Source: JAZGAE01 sp036475545
Lineage (GTDB): Bacteria > Pseudomonadota > Alphaproteobacteria > DATDPM01
DNA length: 64,000 bases
Reading direction: 5' to 3'
NCBI GenBank assembly: GCA_036475545.1
Contig: JAZGAE010000155.1
Coordinates: 1-64,000, forward strand
The number at the start of each line of letters is the position of its first letter. The stretch's first letter is position 1. The position numbers were made by a program, and so were the translations under genes. This document shows positions 55,723 to 64,000 of this stretch, one piece after another. The notes beneath the pieces are model-generated. The model did no database searches. It was not told where the DNA came from and saw only the letters and a list, made by a program, of their open reading frames with translations.

Positions 55723-56634
55723 ATGACGACAGCGACTCCGCAAGAAGCAAGCGAACAAGGGCGCCCGGCGTGGCTGCCGGAGCGTCTCTTCCCGTTTGAG
55801 AGCCGTTTCCTGGCGATAGACGGCGGGCGCCTGCACTATATCGACGAAGGCGCGGGGCCGGTGCTGTTGCTGTTGCATGGCAACCCCACCTGGTCCTTCC
55901 TCTACAGGGACATCGTCCGCGGCCTCTGCCGCAGCTTCCGTTGCGTCGCGCCCGATTATCCCGGGTTCGGGCTGTCGCGGCCGCCCGGAGGCTACCGATT
56001 CACACCGGCGGAGCATGCCGCGGTCGTGGAGCGGCTCGTGGTCGAGCTCGACCTCAAAGGGGCAATCCTGATGGTGCAGGACTGGGGCGGTCCCATCGGG
56101 CTGGGCGTGGCCGGCCGCCATCCGGCGAGGTTCCGCGGCCTGGTGATCGGGAACACCTGGGCGTGGCCGGTGAACGGCGACCCCCACTTCGAGTGGTTTT
56201 CGCGGCTCATGGGCGGGCCGCTCGGGCGGTTCGCGATTCTGAATTTCAACGCGTTCGTGAACGTGCTGCTGCCAGCCGGAGTGCGGCGCACGAAGCTCGC
56301 CCCCGAAGTCATGGCCGCATACCGGGGTCCGTTTCCGGACAGGGGCTCTCGACGTCCGACCCACGTGTTCCCGCGCGAGATCATCCAGAGCCGGGCCTTC
56401 CTGGAGGAAGTGGAGGAGGGGCTCCCGAGGCTGCGGCACTTGCCGGCCCTCATACTCTGGGGTGACAGGGACTTCGCCTTCCAGGAGAAGGAGCGTCGCC
56501 GGTTCGAAACGCTCTTCCCGGATCACCGCACCCATATCTTGCGCGGCGCCGGCCATTTCATTCAAGAGGACGCGGCGGACGAAATCTGCGCCGAGATCGG
56601 GGCCTGGTGGAAGGACCGCTTCGGCGCCGGGTGA
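55723..56634 (+). CDS. Haloalkane dehalogenase-like alpha/beta hydrolase
   Basis: A 303-residue alpha/beta-hydrolase. The nucleophile is an aspartate, D120 in VQDWGGPIG, followed by W121; with N54 of HGNPTWSFLYR these match the halide-binding pair of haloalkane dehalogenases. H278 (GAGHFIQED) is the catalytic histidine, and D250 or D248 (LWGDRDFAF) may complete the triad. Such enzymes hydrolyse carbon-halogen bonds, but many homologues have unknown natural substrates. The start chosen is the ATG at 55723; the longer frame adds an Ala/Trp-rich leader. Confidence 0.82.
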   Translation: MTTATPQEASEQGRPAWLPERLFPFESRFLAIDGGRLHYIDEGAGPVLLLLHGNPTWSFLYRDIVRGLCRSFRCVAPDYPGFGLSRPPGGYRFTPAEHAAVVERLVVELDLKGAILMVQDWGGPIGLGVAGRHPARFRGLVIGNTWAWPVNGDPHFEWFSRLMGGPLGRFAILNFNAFVNVLLPAGVRRTKLAPEVMAAYRGPFPDRGSRRPTHVFPREIIQSRAFLEEVEEGLPRLRHLPALILWGDRDFAFQEKERRRFETLFPDHRTHILRGAGHFIQEDAADEICAEIGAWWKDRFGAG

Positions 56635-56751
56635 CAGGCGAAAGCATCCGCCGGCCGCCGCGGATCGCGCGAGCCGGCGCCGCGCCTCATGGCTCCCTTG
56701 GCTCTTGGCGGGAAGGACGGCAAGCAGTGGGCGGCGGGTGCGGCCCCTGGC

Positions 56752-56770
56752 CCCCGCCCCACGGGCGGGG
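56752..56770. terminator. Hairpin abutting the rnr stop
   Basis: CCCCGCCC and GGGCGGGG form an 8-bp stem with a three-base loop, ending one base before the rnr stop codon, in the convergent gap with the hydrolase gene. No T-run follows on either strand. Candidate shared terminator. Confidence 0.4.
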
Positions 56771-59035
56771 CTATCGCCGACCCCTTATCCGGGTGGCGCG
56801 CTTTTTTCGGGCGGGCGTCCCGCGGCGTCCTGGCGGCTTGGGCGCTCCCTTGCGGCGCGCGGTCTCGGCGGGGCCGGCGAGGTGGCCCACGATCTCGAAC
56901 ACGAGGCCGCCGGTGACCGCGTCGGCCTCGATCAGCTCCACCTCCGTCGCGTCACCGAGGGTGAACGTTCGTCCCGAGCGGCGGCCGATGAGCGAATGGC
57001 GGCCTTCGTCGTGGACGTAGTAGTCATCCTGGAGCGACCGGATGGGCACCAGCCCGTCGGCCCCCGTCTCGTCGAGGGTGACGAAGAGGCCGAACCGGGT
57101 GACGCCGGCGATGCGGCCCCAAAAGGTGGCGCCGACGCGATCCTCGAGATAGGCGACGGTGTAGCGGTCGAGCGCGTCGCGTTCGGCGGCGACGGCACGC
57201 CGCTCGGAAGCGGAGACGCGCTCGCCGATCTCGGCGAAACGGGCGCCCTCGTCGGGGCCGAGCCCGCCCCGACCCAGGCCAAGCCCCGCGATCAGCGCGC
57301 GGTGGACGAGGATGTCGGCATAACGCCGGATCGGCGAGGTGAAATGGCAGTAGCGCCTGAGCGCGAGCCCGAAATGGCCGATGTTCACCGGCGAATAGAC
57401 GGCCTGGGCCTGGGCCCTCAGGATCAGCCCGCTCACCAGGTGCTCGTGCCCCAACGCCTCCGCCTGGCGCATGATCCGCGTGAAATGGCGGGCCCGGATC
57501 ACCTGGCCCCTGGCGAGCCGGTAGCCCAGTCCTTCGAGGAATTCGCGCAAGGCCTCCACCTTGGCCGGGTCGGGCGTGTCGTGAACGCGGTACATGCAGG
57601 GCTGGCGCACGGCTTCCACGCTTTCCGCCGCGGCCACGTTGGCCGAGATCATGAACTCCTCGATGAGGCGGTGGCTGTCGAGGCGGGGCTCGGGAGAGAG
57701 CCTCGCGATTTTCCCGTCGGGCGCGAAGACCACGCGGCGCTCGGGAAGATCCAGTTCCAGGATGCCGCGCCGGCGCCGCGCCTCGAGAAGGGCGGAGAAG
57801 ACGCCAAACAACGGCACGATCACGGGCCCCACCAGGGGCCCGGTGAGATCGTCGGGGCGCCCGTCGTGGGCGGCCTGCACCTGCTCGTAGGTCAAACGCG
57901 CCGCCGAGCGCATGAGGCCGCGCTCGAACCGGTGGCGCAGCTTGTTGCCGTCGGCATCGATCCAGATGTGCACGGCCAGGCACGCCCGGTCCTCGCCGGG
58001 GCGCAGCGAGCATAGTCCGGCCGACAGGGCGTCGGGCAGCATGGGCACCACCCGGTCGGGGAAATAGACCGAGTTGCCGGGCTCGTAGGCGCACTCGTCG
58101 AGGGCGTCGCCGGGCCGTACGTAATGGGCGACGTCGGCAATGGCGACGAGGACGTGCCAGCCTCCGGGGTTGTCGGACTCGGTGTCGGATTCCGCCCATA
58201 CCGCGTCGTCGAAATCGCGGGCGTCGGGCCCATCGATGGTGACCAGCGGAACCCGGCGAAGGTCGGTGCGCCCCCTTGGCCCACAGGGCCGGGCGGCATC
58301 GGCCTGGGCGATGGCCTCGTCCGGGAACTCGACGGGGATGTCGTGACTGTGGATGGCGATGAGGCTTATGGCGCCGGGCTCGTCGGCATGCCCGACCCGC
58401 TTGAGCACCTTCGCGCGCCGCTGGCCGAAGCGGCGGCGGCCGGGCAGGATCTCGGCCTCCACAAGCTCGCCCGAACGGGCCCCGCGCGTGTCCGCCGGGG
58501 CGATGAAAAAGTCGCTCTTGTGGCGGCGGTCGGTGGAGCGCAGCTGCCCGCCCTCGGGCAGGGGGCCGAAGACGCCCAGGATCCGCTGCGGGCGGCCCGC
58601 GATGAGGCGGATGACGCGGCCCTCGTAGACACCGTCCGGGCCGCGCCTGAGCCGCGCCAGCACCCGGTCGCCGAGGCCGATCGCAGGCGCCCCTCGCCGC
58701 TCCGGCGCCAAGTAGATGGTCGGCGGCGGCGCCTCCGCGCGCCAAACCACGGGGCGGGCGAGAAGCTCCCCGTCGGCGTCGATGGCGGAAACCTCGATCA
58801 CCGCCACTTCGGGCATCTCGCCCGGCCGCCTCAGCTTGCGGCCGCGGCCGCGGTCCACCAGCCCCTCGTCCGCCAATTCCTTCAAGAGCCGCTTGATCTC
58901 GGCCCGGTCCGCGCCCCGGAGGCGGAAGGCCCGGGCGATCTCGCGCTTGCCCACCGGACCCGGGCTTTCGCGGATGAAAGCGAGAATCTCCTCCTTCGTC
59001 GGTAAAGAGGGGCGGGCCGTGGGGCGCTTGGGCAA
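56771..59035 (-). CDS. rnr: Ribonuclease R
   Basis: Processive 3'-to-5' exoribonuclease able to degrade structured RNA. The 754-residue protein has an N-terminal winged-helix domain (EEILAFIRESPGPVGKREIA), cold-shock domains, the RNB catalytic domain (TIDGPDARDFDDAVWAE with its metal-binding aspartates; HFTSPIRRYADILVHR) and an S1 domain near 620-710. The C-terminal 30 residues are Lys/Arg/Pro-rich. The start is a TTG at 59035, 17 bases after topA; the N-terminus PKRPTARPSLPTKEE fits the family. Confidence 0.95.
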   Translation of the reverse strand: MPKRPTARPSLPTKEEILAFIRESPGPVGKREIARAFRLRGADRAEIKRLLKELADEGLVDRGRGRKLRRPGEMPEVAVIEVSAIDADGELLARPVVWRAEAPPPTIYLAPERRGAPAIGLGDRVLARLRRGPDGVYEGRVIRLIAGRPQRILGVFGPLPEGGQLRSTDRRHKSDFFIAPADTRGARSGELVEAEILPGRRRFGQRRAKVLKRVGHADEPGAISLIAIHSHDIPVEFPDEAIAQADAARPCGPRGRTDLRRVPLVTIDGPDARDFDDAVWAESDTESDNPGGWHVLVAIADVAHYVRPGDALDECAYEPGNSVYFPDRVVPMLPDALSAGLCSLRPGEDRACLAVHIWIDADGNKLRHRFERGLMRSAARLTYEQVQAAHDGRPDDLTGPLVGPVIVPLFGVFSALLEARRRRGILELDLPERRVVFAPDGKIARLSPEPRLDSHRLIEEFMISANVAAAESVEAVRQPCMYRVHDTPDPAKVEALREFLEGLGYRLARGQVIRARHFTRIMRQAEALGHEHLVSGLILRAQAQAVYSPVNIGHFGLALRRYCHFTSPIRRYADILVHRALIAGLGLGRGGLGPDEGARFAEIGERVSASERRAVAAERDALDRYTVAYLEDRVGATFWGRIAGVTRFGLFVTLDETGADGLVPIRSLQDDYYVHDEGRHSLIGRRSGRTFTLGDATEVELIEADAVTGGLVFEIVGHLAGPAETARRKGAPKPPGRRGTPARKKRATRIRGRR

Positions 59036-59052
59036 GACGGCGGCGGGCGGGT

Positions 59053-61638
59053 TCAGTCGGTGGACGAGCGGGCCGCGCTCCGCCGCTTCCTCGAGGTCGC
59101 CGCGGCGGCCGACTTAGGCTTGCCGCGGGCCGGCTTGCCCGCCGCCTTCGCCGCGAGGAGGGGCGCGGCCTCTTCGAGCGTCAGCTCGTCCGCCGATTTG
59201 TCCTTGGGCAAACTGGCCCGCACGCGGCCGTGGCTGACGTAGGGCCCGTAGCGGCCGGTGTGAACCGTCACCGGCTTTCCGTCCTTTGGATGCGGACCGA
59301 GCACCCGGCCGGGTGGACGGTGCCGGGGCTTGGCCTCCTTGAGCAGCACCACGGCGCGGTTGAGGCCGATGGCCAGCACGTCTTCGTCGCGCCCGAGCGA
59401 GACATAGGCGCCGTCATGCTTCAGGTAGGGACCGAACCGGCCGATGCCCGCGGTGATCACATGGCCGGTTTCGGGGTGGGGGCCGACCTCACGGGGCAGG
59501 CTCAGGAAGCCGAGTGCGGTCTCCAGGCCTACCTCCTCGGGCACCACCCACTTGGGAAGCGAGGCCCGCTTCGGCTTGACCTCCTTGGTTGTCGCGCCGA
59601 GTTGGACATAGTGGCCATAGGGTCCCTTGCGGACCGAGACGGCCTCGCCCGAGTCCGGATCGACGCCAAGCTCCCGTGGGAAGACCGCTTCGCCCTCGCC
59701 CGCGCCGTTTCCCTCGCCGGCGACGACGAGGCGGCGCGTGTACGTGCACTCGGGGTAGTTGGAGCAGCCGATGAAGGCGCCGAATTTGCCGAGCCTCAGG
59801 CCCAGATGCCCGTTTTCGCACGCGGGACAGGCGCGCGGGTTCTTGCCCGGTTCGACCTCGGGGAAGAAATGCGGTCCCAGCTCTTCGTCGAGCGCGTCCA
59901 GAACCTGGCGAATGGTCAGGTCCTTCGTCTCATCCACGGCCGTGATGAAGTCGTCCCAGAAACCCCGCAGCACGTTTTTCCAGTCTCTGCGGCCGTTGGA
60001 GATGGCGTCGAGCCGGTCCTCCATTTCGGCGGTGAAGTCGTACTGTACGTAGCGCTTGAAGAAGCTCGTCAGGAACGCCGTGACCAACCGGCCAAGGTCC
60101 TCCGGGACGAACCGCCTCTTCTCCATACGCGCATATTTGCGGGCGCGGAGCACCTCGAGGATGTTGGCATAGGTGGACGGCCGGCCGATGCCCAGTTCCT
60201 CCAGCCGCTTGACCAGGCTGGCTTCGGTGTAGCGGGGCGGCGGCTGGGTCTCGTGGCGTTCCGGCCGCACCGCCTCCAGCTCCAGGGCCTCCCCTTCCTT
60301 GAGCGGGGGCAGACGGCGCTCGCTCTCGTCTTCCTCGCCGACATCATCCCGGCCCTCCCGGTAGAGCCGAAGGAACCCCTCGAACACGACGACGGAACCG
60401 GTCGCGCGCAGGACCACGCCTCGATCCTCGGACTCGATGTCGATGGCCACCTGCTCCAGGGCGGCGCTTGCCATCTGGCTGGCCACGGCACGCTTCCAGA
60501 CGAGCTCGTAGAGACGAAGCTGGTCGTCCTTTAGATAGGGGGCCATGTCGGCGGGTTTCCGGGCCACGTCCGTGGGGCGGATCGCCTCGTGGGCCTCCTG
60601 CGCGTTCTTGGCCGTCGTCTTGAAGACCCGCGGCGATTCGGGCAGATAGTTCGCACCGAACGCGGCGCCGATGTGCCTGCGGCAGGCGGCGAGGGCCTCG
60701 TTGGAAAGGTGAACGCTGTCGGTCCGCATGTAGGTGATGAGGCCGAGCGTTTCGCCGCCGATGTCGATCCCCTCGTAAAGCCTCTGCGCCGTTCGCATCG
60801 TGTTGGCCGCGCTCATTCGCAGCTTGCGAGATGCTTCCTGTTGCAGGGTCGAGGTGGTGAAGGGGGGTTGCGGGTTGCGCCGGGTCTTCTTGCGCTCGAT
60901 CATGGCCACCCGGAAGTGGCGGGCCGAAATCTTATCCTTGGCGGCCTCGGCCGCCTCCGTATCGGCGAGGGTGAACTTGTCGAGCTTTTCGCCGTCGAGA
61001 TGGGTAAGGCGGGCGCTCAGCGCCGCCCCGGTCGCACTGCGCAGGTCGGCATCGACGGTCCAGTATTCCCTGCGGCGGAAGACCTCGATCTCGGCCTCTC
61101 GCTCGCAAATGAGACGCAACGCCACCGACTGAACCCGCCCCGCCGAGCGGGAGCCCGGAAGCTTGCGCCACAGCACCGGCGAGAGCGTGAAGCCGACCAG
61201 GTAGTCGAGGGCGCGCCGCGCGAGATAGGCCTCGACGAGCTCCTTGTTCAGCTCCCGCGGGTTGTGCAGGGCCTCGAGCACCGCGTGGCGGGTGACCTCG
61301 TTGAACACGATTCGCGACACCGGCACGCCGTCGAGGGCCTTGCGCTGCCTGAGCACCTCCTGGACATGCCAGGATATGGCCTCGCCCTCGCGGTCCGGAT
61401 CGGTGGCGAGGTAGAGGTGCTCGGCACCTTTCAACGCCTTTGCGATCTCCTTGATGTGCCGCTCCGCCTTGGGATCGGTCTCCCAGATCATGGCGAAGTC
61501 TTCGTCCGGCTTCACGGAGCCATCCTTGGCGGGCAGGTCGCGGATATGGCCGTAGCTCGCCAGGACGTGGTAATCGCTGCCGAGATACTTGTTGATTGCC
61601 TTGGCCTTGGCCGGGGATTCGACGACGACTACGTGCAT
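59053..61638 (-). CDS. topA: DNA topoisomerase I
   Basis: Relaxes negative supercoils. The 861-residue protein opens MHVVVVESPAKAKAINKYLG (TOPRIM domain) with the acidic motif YLATDPDREGEAISWH; the active-site tyrosine lies in LITYMRTDSVHLS. One four-cysteine zinc finger (CPACENGHLGLRLG, then CSNYPEC) and repeated C-terminal topoisomerase beta-barrel units (KGPYGHYVQLG, GRFGPYLKHDG, TGRYGPYVSHG) follow. The tail is Lys/Ala/Ser-rich. topA-rnr is a conserved alphaproteobacterial order. Confidence 0.96.
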   Translation of the reverse strand: MHVVVVESPAKAKAINKYLGSDYHVLASYGHIRDLPAKDGSVKPDEDFAMIWETDPKAERHIKEIAKALKGAEHLYLATDPDREGEAISWHVQEVLRQRKALDGVPVSRIVFNEVTRHAVLEALHNPRELNKELVEAYLARRALDYLVGFTLSPVLWRKLPGSRSAGRVQSVALRLICEREAEIEVFRRREYWTVDADLRSATGAALSARLTHLDGEKLDKFTLADTEAAEAAKDKISARHFRVAMIERKKTRRNPQPPFTTSTLQQEASRKLRMSAANTMRTAQRLYEGIDIGGETLGLITYMRTDSVHLSNEALAACRRHIGAAFGANYLPESPRVFKTTAKNAQEAHEAIRPTDVARKPADMAPYLKDDQLRLYELVWKRAVASQMASAALEQVAIDIESEDRGVVLRATGSVVVFEGFLRLYREGRDDVGEEDESERRLPPLKEGEALELEAVRPERHETQPPPRYTEASLVKRLEELGIGRPSTYANILEVLRARKYARMEKRRFVPEDLGRLVTAFLTSFFKRYVQYDFTAEMEDRLDAISNGRRDWKNVLRGFWDDFITAVDETKDLTIRQVLDALDEELGPHFFPEVEPGKNPRACPACENGHLGLRLGKFGAFIGCSNYPECTYTRRLVVAGEGNGAGEGEAVFPRELGVDPDSGEAVSVRKGPYGHYVQLGATTKEVKPKRASLPKWVVPEEVGLETALGFLSLPREVGPHPETGHVITAGIGRFGPYLKHDGAYVSLGRDEDVLAIGLNRAVVLLKEAKPRHRPPGRVLGPHPKDGKPVTVHTGRYGPYVSHGRVRASLPKDKSADELTLEEAAPLLAAKAAGKPARGKPKSAAAATSRKRRSAARSSTD

Positions 61639-61703
61639 GAAGGCTGCTTTCCGCTCAGTGGCTCCGCGGGGAGAATGGCTCCCGGCCCGCGGCCTCCGGC
61701 GCC

Positions 61704-62843
61704 CTAGATGCTCTCGGACGCGCCCAGGGAGACCTTGTTGCCAGGATGTCGATCGAGACGGCCGGCCAACTCCAGTTCGAGGAGGACGGTCGACACGATT
61801 GCCGGTGACAATTGGCACTGGCGAATGATTTCGTCAACCGTCACCGGCGTCGGCCCGAGCATTTCAATGATTTCCGGCCGCGCCGCGGCGACGTCTTCGT
61901 CGTCCAAGGCGGGCGCCGGACCGGCGGCAAAAGCAGGCCTGCGGCGCTCGGCGACCGGGGGCCGCAGGAGCCCTTGGAGCGCTTCGAGCACGTCCGCGGC
62001 CGACTCGGTGAGCATCGCGCCGCGGCGGATAAGGTCGTTGGTCCCGCGGCAGCGCGGGTCGAGCGGCGAGCCCGGCACGGCGAACACCTCGCGCCCCTGC
62101 TCGAGGGCCAAGCGGGCGGTAATGAGCGAGCCTGAGCGGGGCGCCGCCTCGACCACGAGCACCCCGAGCGACAATCCCGATATCATCCGGTTTCGACGCG
62201 GGAAGTGCCGCGCCTGCGGGACCGTGCCGAGGCGCTCTTCGGCAAGCGCCGCCCCCTCCGCCACGATCCGATCGTAGAGGCCCGAGTTCTCGGGCGGGTA
62301 GGCGACGTCGACGCCGCCGGCGCACACCGCCACGGTGCCCGTCTGAAGCGCGCCCTCGTGCGCCGCCCCATCGATGCCGCGGGCAAGGCCGGAGGCAATC
62401 ACCAGCTCGGCGCGGCCCAGTTCGCCAGCGATCGCGCGCGCGAATCGCCGGCCGCTGGCGGAGGCGTTGCGGGCCCCCACGATCGCGACGACGGGGCGCT
62501 GCAACAGATGCGGATGCCCGCGCACGGCAATCACCGGCGGCGGATCGTAAATCGCCGCCAGCAGCTCCGGATACTCGGCCTCGCACAAGGCAATCAGCCG
62601 CGCGCCGATGCGTTCCACCTCCTCGACCTCCCGTTCGGCGGCGGCCTTGGCGCAGATGCCGATCGGGCGGCTGCGTCCGCCCCGGCGCGCCAGCTCCGGC
62701 AGGGCGGCGAGCGCCGCCCCGGCCGATCCGAACCTCTCCAACAGCCCGAAGAAGGTGACCGGCCCCACGTTTTCGCTGCGGGTGAGCCGGAGCCAGTCGA
62801 GCCGTTCGGCCGCAGGCAAAGGCCGGGGTGTGGAAGCGGTCAT
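61704..62843 (-). CDS. dprA: DNA-processing protein DprA
   Basis: Loads RecA on incoming single-stranded DNA during transformation. The 379-residue protein has an N-terminal helical SAM-like domain (ERLDWLRLTRSENVGPVTF), the Rossmann core (AIVGARNASASGRRFAR; SGLARGIDGAAHEGAL; GGVDVAYPPEN) and a C-terminal winged-helix DML1-like domain (PVTVDEIIRQCQLS). The start is the ATG of MTASTPRPLPAAERL. It lies between plsY and topA, a usual order. Confidence 0.93.
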   Translation of the reverse strand: MTASTPRPLPAAERLDWLRLTRSENVGPVTFFGLLERFGSAGAALAALPELARRGGRSRPIGICAKAAAEREVEEVERIGARLIALCEAEYPELLAAIYDPPPVIAVRGHPHLLQRPVVAIVGARNASASGRRFARAIAGELGRAELVIASGLARGIDGAAHEGALQTGTVAVCAGGVDVAYPPENSGLYDRIVAEGAALAEERLGTVPQARHFPRRNRMISGLSLGVLVVEAAPRSGSLITARLALEQGREVFAVPGSPLDPRCRGTNDLIRRGAMLTESAADVLEALQGLLRPPVAERRRPAFAAGPAPALDDEDVAAARPEIIEMLGPTPVTVDEIIRQCQLSPAIVSTVLLELELAGRLDRHPGNKVSLGASESI

Positions 62844-62995
62844 CGGGCGAAAATGGGGCAGACCCCGCGGCGGCGTCAAGCCGGCGCGGTTTGCGGCGCC
62901 GGACAGCAGCCGTGTGGCGGCCATCGCAACAGTAGATGAGAATTCGACTGGTGCTATTTTTTGCGAGTACCGCGTACCCGCGTAAAGGGGTGGGA

Positions 62996-63607
62996 TCAGG
63001 TCCTCTCGCCGAGGCGTGGCTCGGTGCCTGCAAGCAGGCGGCGGATGTTGGTGGCGTGGCGCAGAATCACGACCAGCGCCAGGCCGGCGATGAATCCGGC
63101 TCGCGGGGCGTCCGCAACCCACCAGGCGTAGAGCGGCGCCGCTGCCGATGCCGCCACCGACGCGAGCGAGACGTAGCGAAACAGGCCGGCGACCACGAGC
63201 CACGTCGCGAAGCAAAGCAGCGCCACCGGCCAGGCGAGGGCCGCCATCACCCCCAGCGACGTCGCCACGCCCTTGCCGCCCCTGAGCCCCAGCCATGCCG
63301 GGAACACATGCCCGAGCACGGCGCCGCCCCCGGCCACCAGCGCCATCGCCAGGCCCCACTGGCTCGCCACCAGCGGCGGAATGGCGCCCTTCGCGATATC
63401 CAGAAAAAGCGTCAATAACGCCAGCGGCTTGCTCCCTGTTCTTAAGACGTTGGTTGCACCGATGTTCCCGGATCCGATGGCGCGGATGTCGCCCAGGCCC
63501 GCGAGTCTCGTGAGGATCAAGCCGAAAGGAACGGAGCCCACGAGGTAGCCGCAGAGCGCGGCCGCGACATAGGGCCAGAGATCCGCGAAGCCGGGGATCG
63601 GCGCCAT
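62996..63607 (-). CDS. plsY: Acyl-phosphate glycerol-3-phosphate acyltransferase PlsY
   Basis: Membrane enzyme that makes lysophosphatidic acid in phospholipid synthesis. The roughly 203-residue protein has five membrane segments and the three PlsY motifs: YLVGSVPFGLIL, GSGNIGATNVLRTG and GGKGVATSLGV. The ATG at 63607 is chosen; a GTG precedes it directly. Next to pyrC (gap about 4 bases), so cotranscription is likely. Confidence 0.94.
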   Translation of the reverse strand: MAPIPGFADLWPYVAAALCGYLVGSVPFGLILTRLAGLGDIRAIGSGNIGATNVLRTGSKPLALLTLFLDIAKGAIPPLVASQWGLAMALVAGGGAVLGHVFPAWLGLRGGKGVATSLGVMAALAWPVALLCFATWLVVAGLFRYVSLASVAASAAAPLYAWWVADAPRAGFIAGLALVVILRHATNIRRLLAGTEPRLGERT

Positions 63608-63611
63608 CACG

Positions 63612-64000
63612 CTATTGCTCCAGCGCGAACACGGTGCGCCCGCCGACCACGGTGCGCACGACGCGGCCCTGGGCCGTTCGCCCGTCGAAGGGCGAGTTCT
63701 TCGACTTGCTGCGGAATTCGTCGGCCTCGATCCGCCACGGCCGGTCGAGCTCGATGAGCACGAGGTCCGCCGGCGCGCCGACCTTCAAGCGCCCCGACGG
63801 CAAGCCGAGAATGTCCGCGGGGCGGAAGGTCAGGGCCCCGATCGCGTCGAGAAGCCCAAGATGGCCGTTGTGGTAAAGCTCCAGCGAAACCGGCAGCAAG
63901 GTTTCCAGCCCGACGGCCCCGGCTTCGGCCTGGGCGAAGGGAAGGCGCTTGCTGTCCTGGTCGTGGGGCGCATGGTCGCTGGCGACGGCGTCGATGGTCC
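63612..64000 (-). CDS. pyrC: Dihydroorotase, 3' part (runs off window end)
   Basis: Third step of pyrimidine synthesis. Only the C-terminal about 129 residues are in view; the gene continues beyond 64000. Near the edge lies AVASDHAPHDQDSKR, the conserved dihydroorotase motif with the catalytic Asp and His, followed by GAVGLETLLP. The C-terminal part GAPADLVLIELDRPWRIEAD and SKSKNSPFDGRTAQG is typical of class I PyrC. Whether it is catalytic or an ATCase-bound PyrC-like protein cannot be judged from this part. Confidence 0.9.
   Translation of the reverse strand, partial: TIDAVASDHAPHDQDSKRLPFAQAEAGAVGLETLLPVSLELYHNGHLGLLDAIGALTFRPADILGLPSGRLKVGAPADLVLIELDRPWRIEADEFRSKSKNSPFDGRTAQGRVVRTVVGGRTVFALEQ

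Overview
This 64 kb window is a gene-dense, GC-rich stretch of chromosome from an alphaproteobacterium, most likely of Rhodospirillales type. The evidence is the gene order (topA-rnr, rpmG next to pleD-divK, pepA-holC-ndk, lptF-lptG-lptD-surA-pdxA-rsmA, fabD-fabG-acpP-fabF-mltG-yicC-gmk), the CtrA-pathway regulators DivK and PleD, an aa3-type cytochrome c oxidase subunit IV peptide, an EipB/DUF1849 protein, and the long Ala/Glu-rich tails on ribosomal proteins L9 and S6. No tRNA, rRNA, CRISPR array, prophage or insertion sequence was recognised.

Layout. 0.3-3.8 kb: a sulfur-oxidation block (soxC, soxD, a monohaem cytochrome c, and an FccB/SoxF flavoprotein), which suggests thiosulfate/sulfide oxidation; soxXYZAB are not in view. 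3.9-14.9 kb: a minus-strand housekeeping run (SDR, purF, cvpA, radA, mlaF, mlaE, alr, dnaB, cfa, rplI). 14.9-16.8 kb: DUF2232 protein, rpsR and rpsF, forming one operon with rplI behind a visible sigma70-like promoter. 17-24 kb: fatty-acid synthesis (fabD, fabG, acpP, fabF), then mltG, yicC and gmk, with a convergent SDR. 24-32.7 kb: a minus-strand run from lptF down to a GNAT protein (lptF, lptG, lptD, surA, pdxA, rsmA, GNAT), which is the LPS-export and outer-membrane-assembly block.

32.8-36.5 kb is the least conserved part: two different SAM methyltransferases, two secreted proteins of unknown function and a lipoprotein. 36.8-41.4 kb: pepA, holC, a NodU/TobZ-type carbamoyltransferase that interrupts the usual holC-ndk neighbourhood, ndk and the tiny COX IV gene. 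41.5-50 kb: purN, purM, DUF2066, a CDP-alcohol phosphatidyltransferase, an AI-2E-type permease, hda, rnd and aspS. 50-53.5 kb: eipB, divK, pleD, rpmG. 53.7-56.6 kb: an S41 protease lipoprotein and a haloalkane-dehalogenase-like hydrolase. 56.8-64 kb: rnr, topA, dprA, plsY and the 3' part of pyrC, all on the minus strand.

Most of the window is ordinary core genome, and I found no convincing new multi-gene system. The items most worth a second look are a cvpA gene that appears to start at ATT, a four-copy 23-bp tandem repeat that multiplies a TTGACA promoter box upstream of rpmG, a 41-bp dispersed repeat that supplies the stop codon of two unrelated genes, the inserted carbamoyltransferase, and the small island of secreted unknowns and methyltransferases beside lptF. 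Where I chose an internal start codon, the reason is given in the entry.
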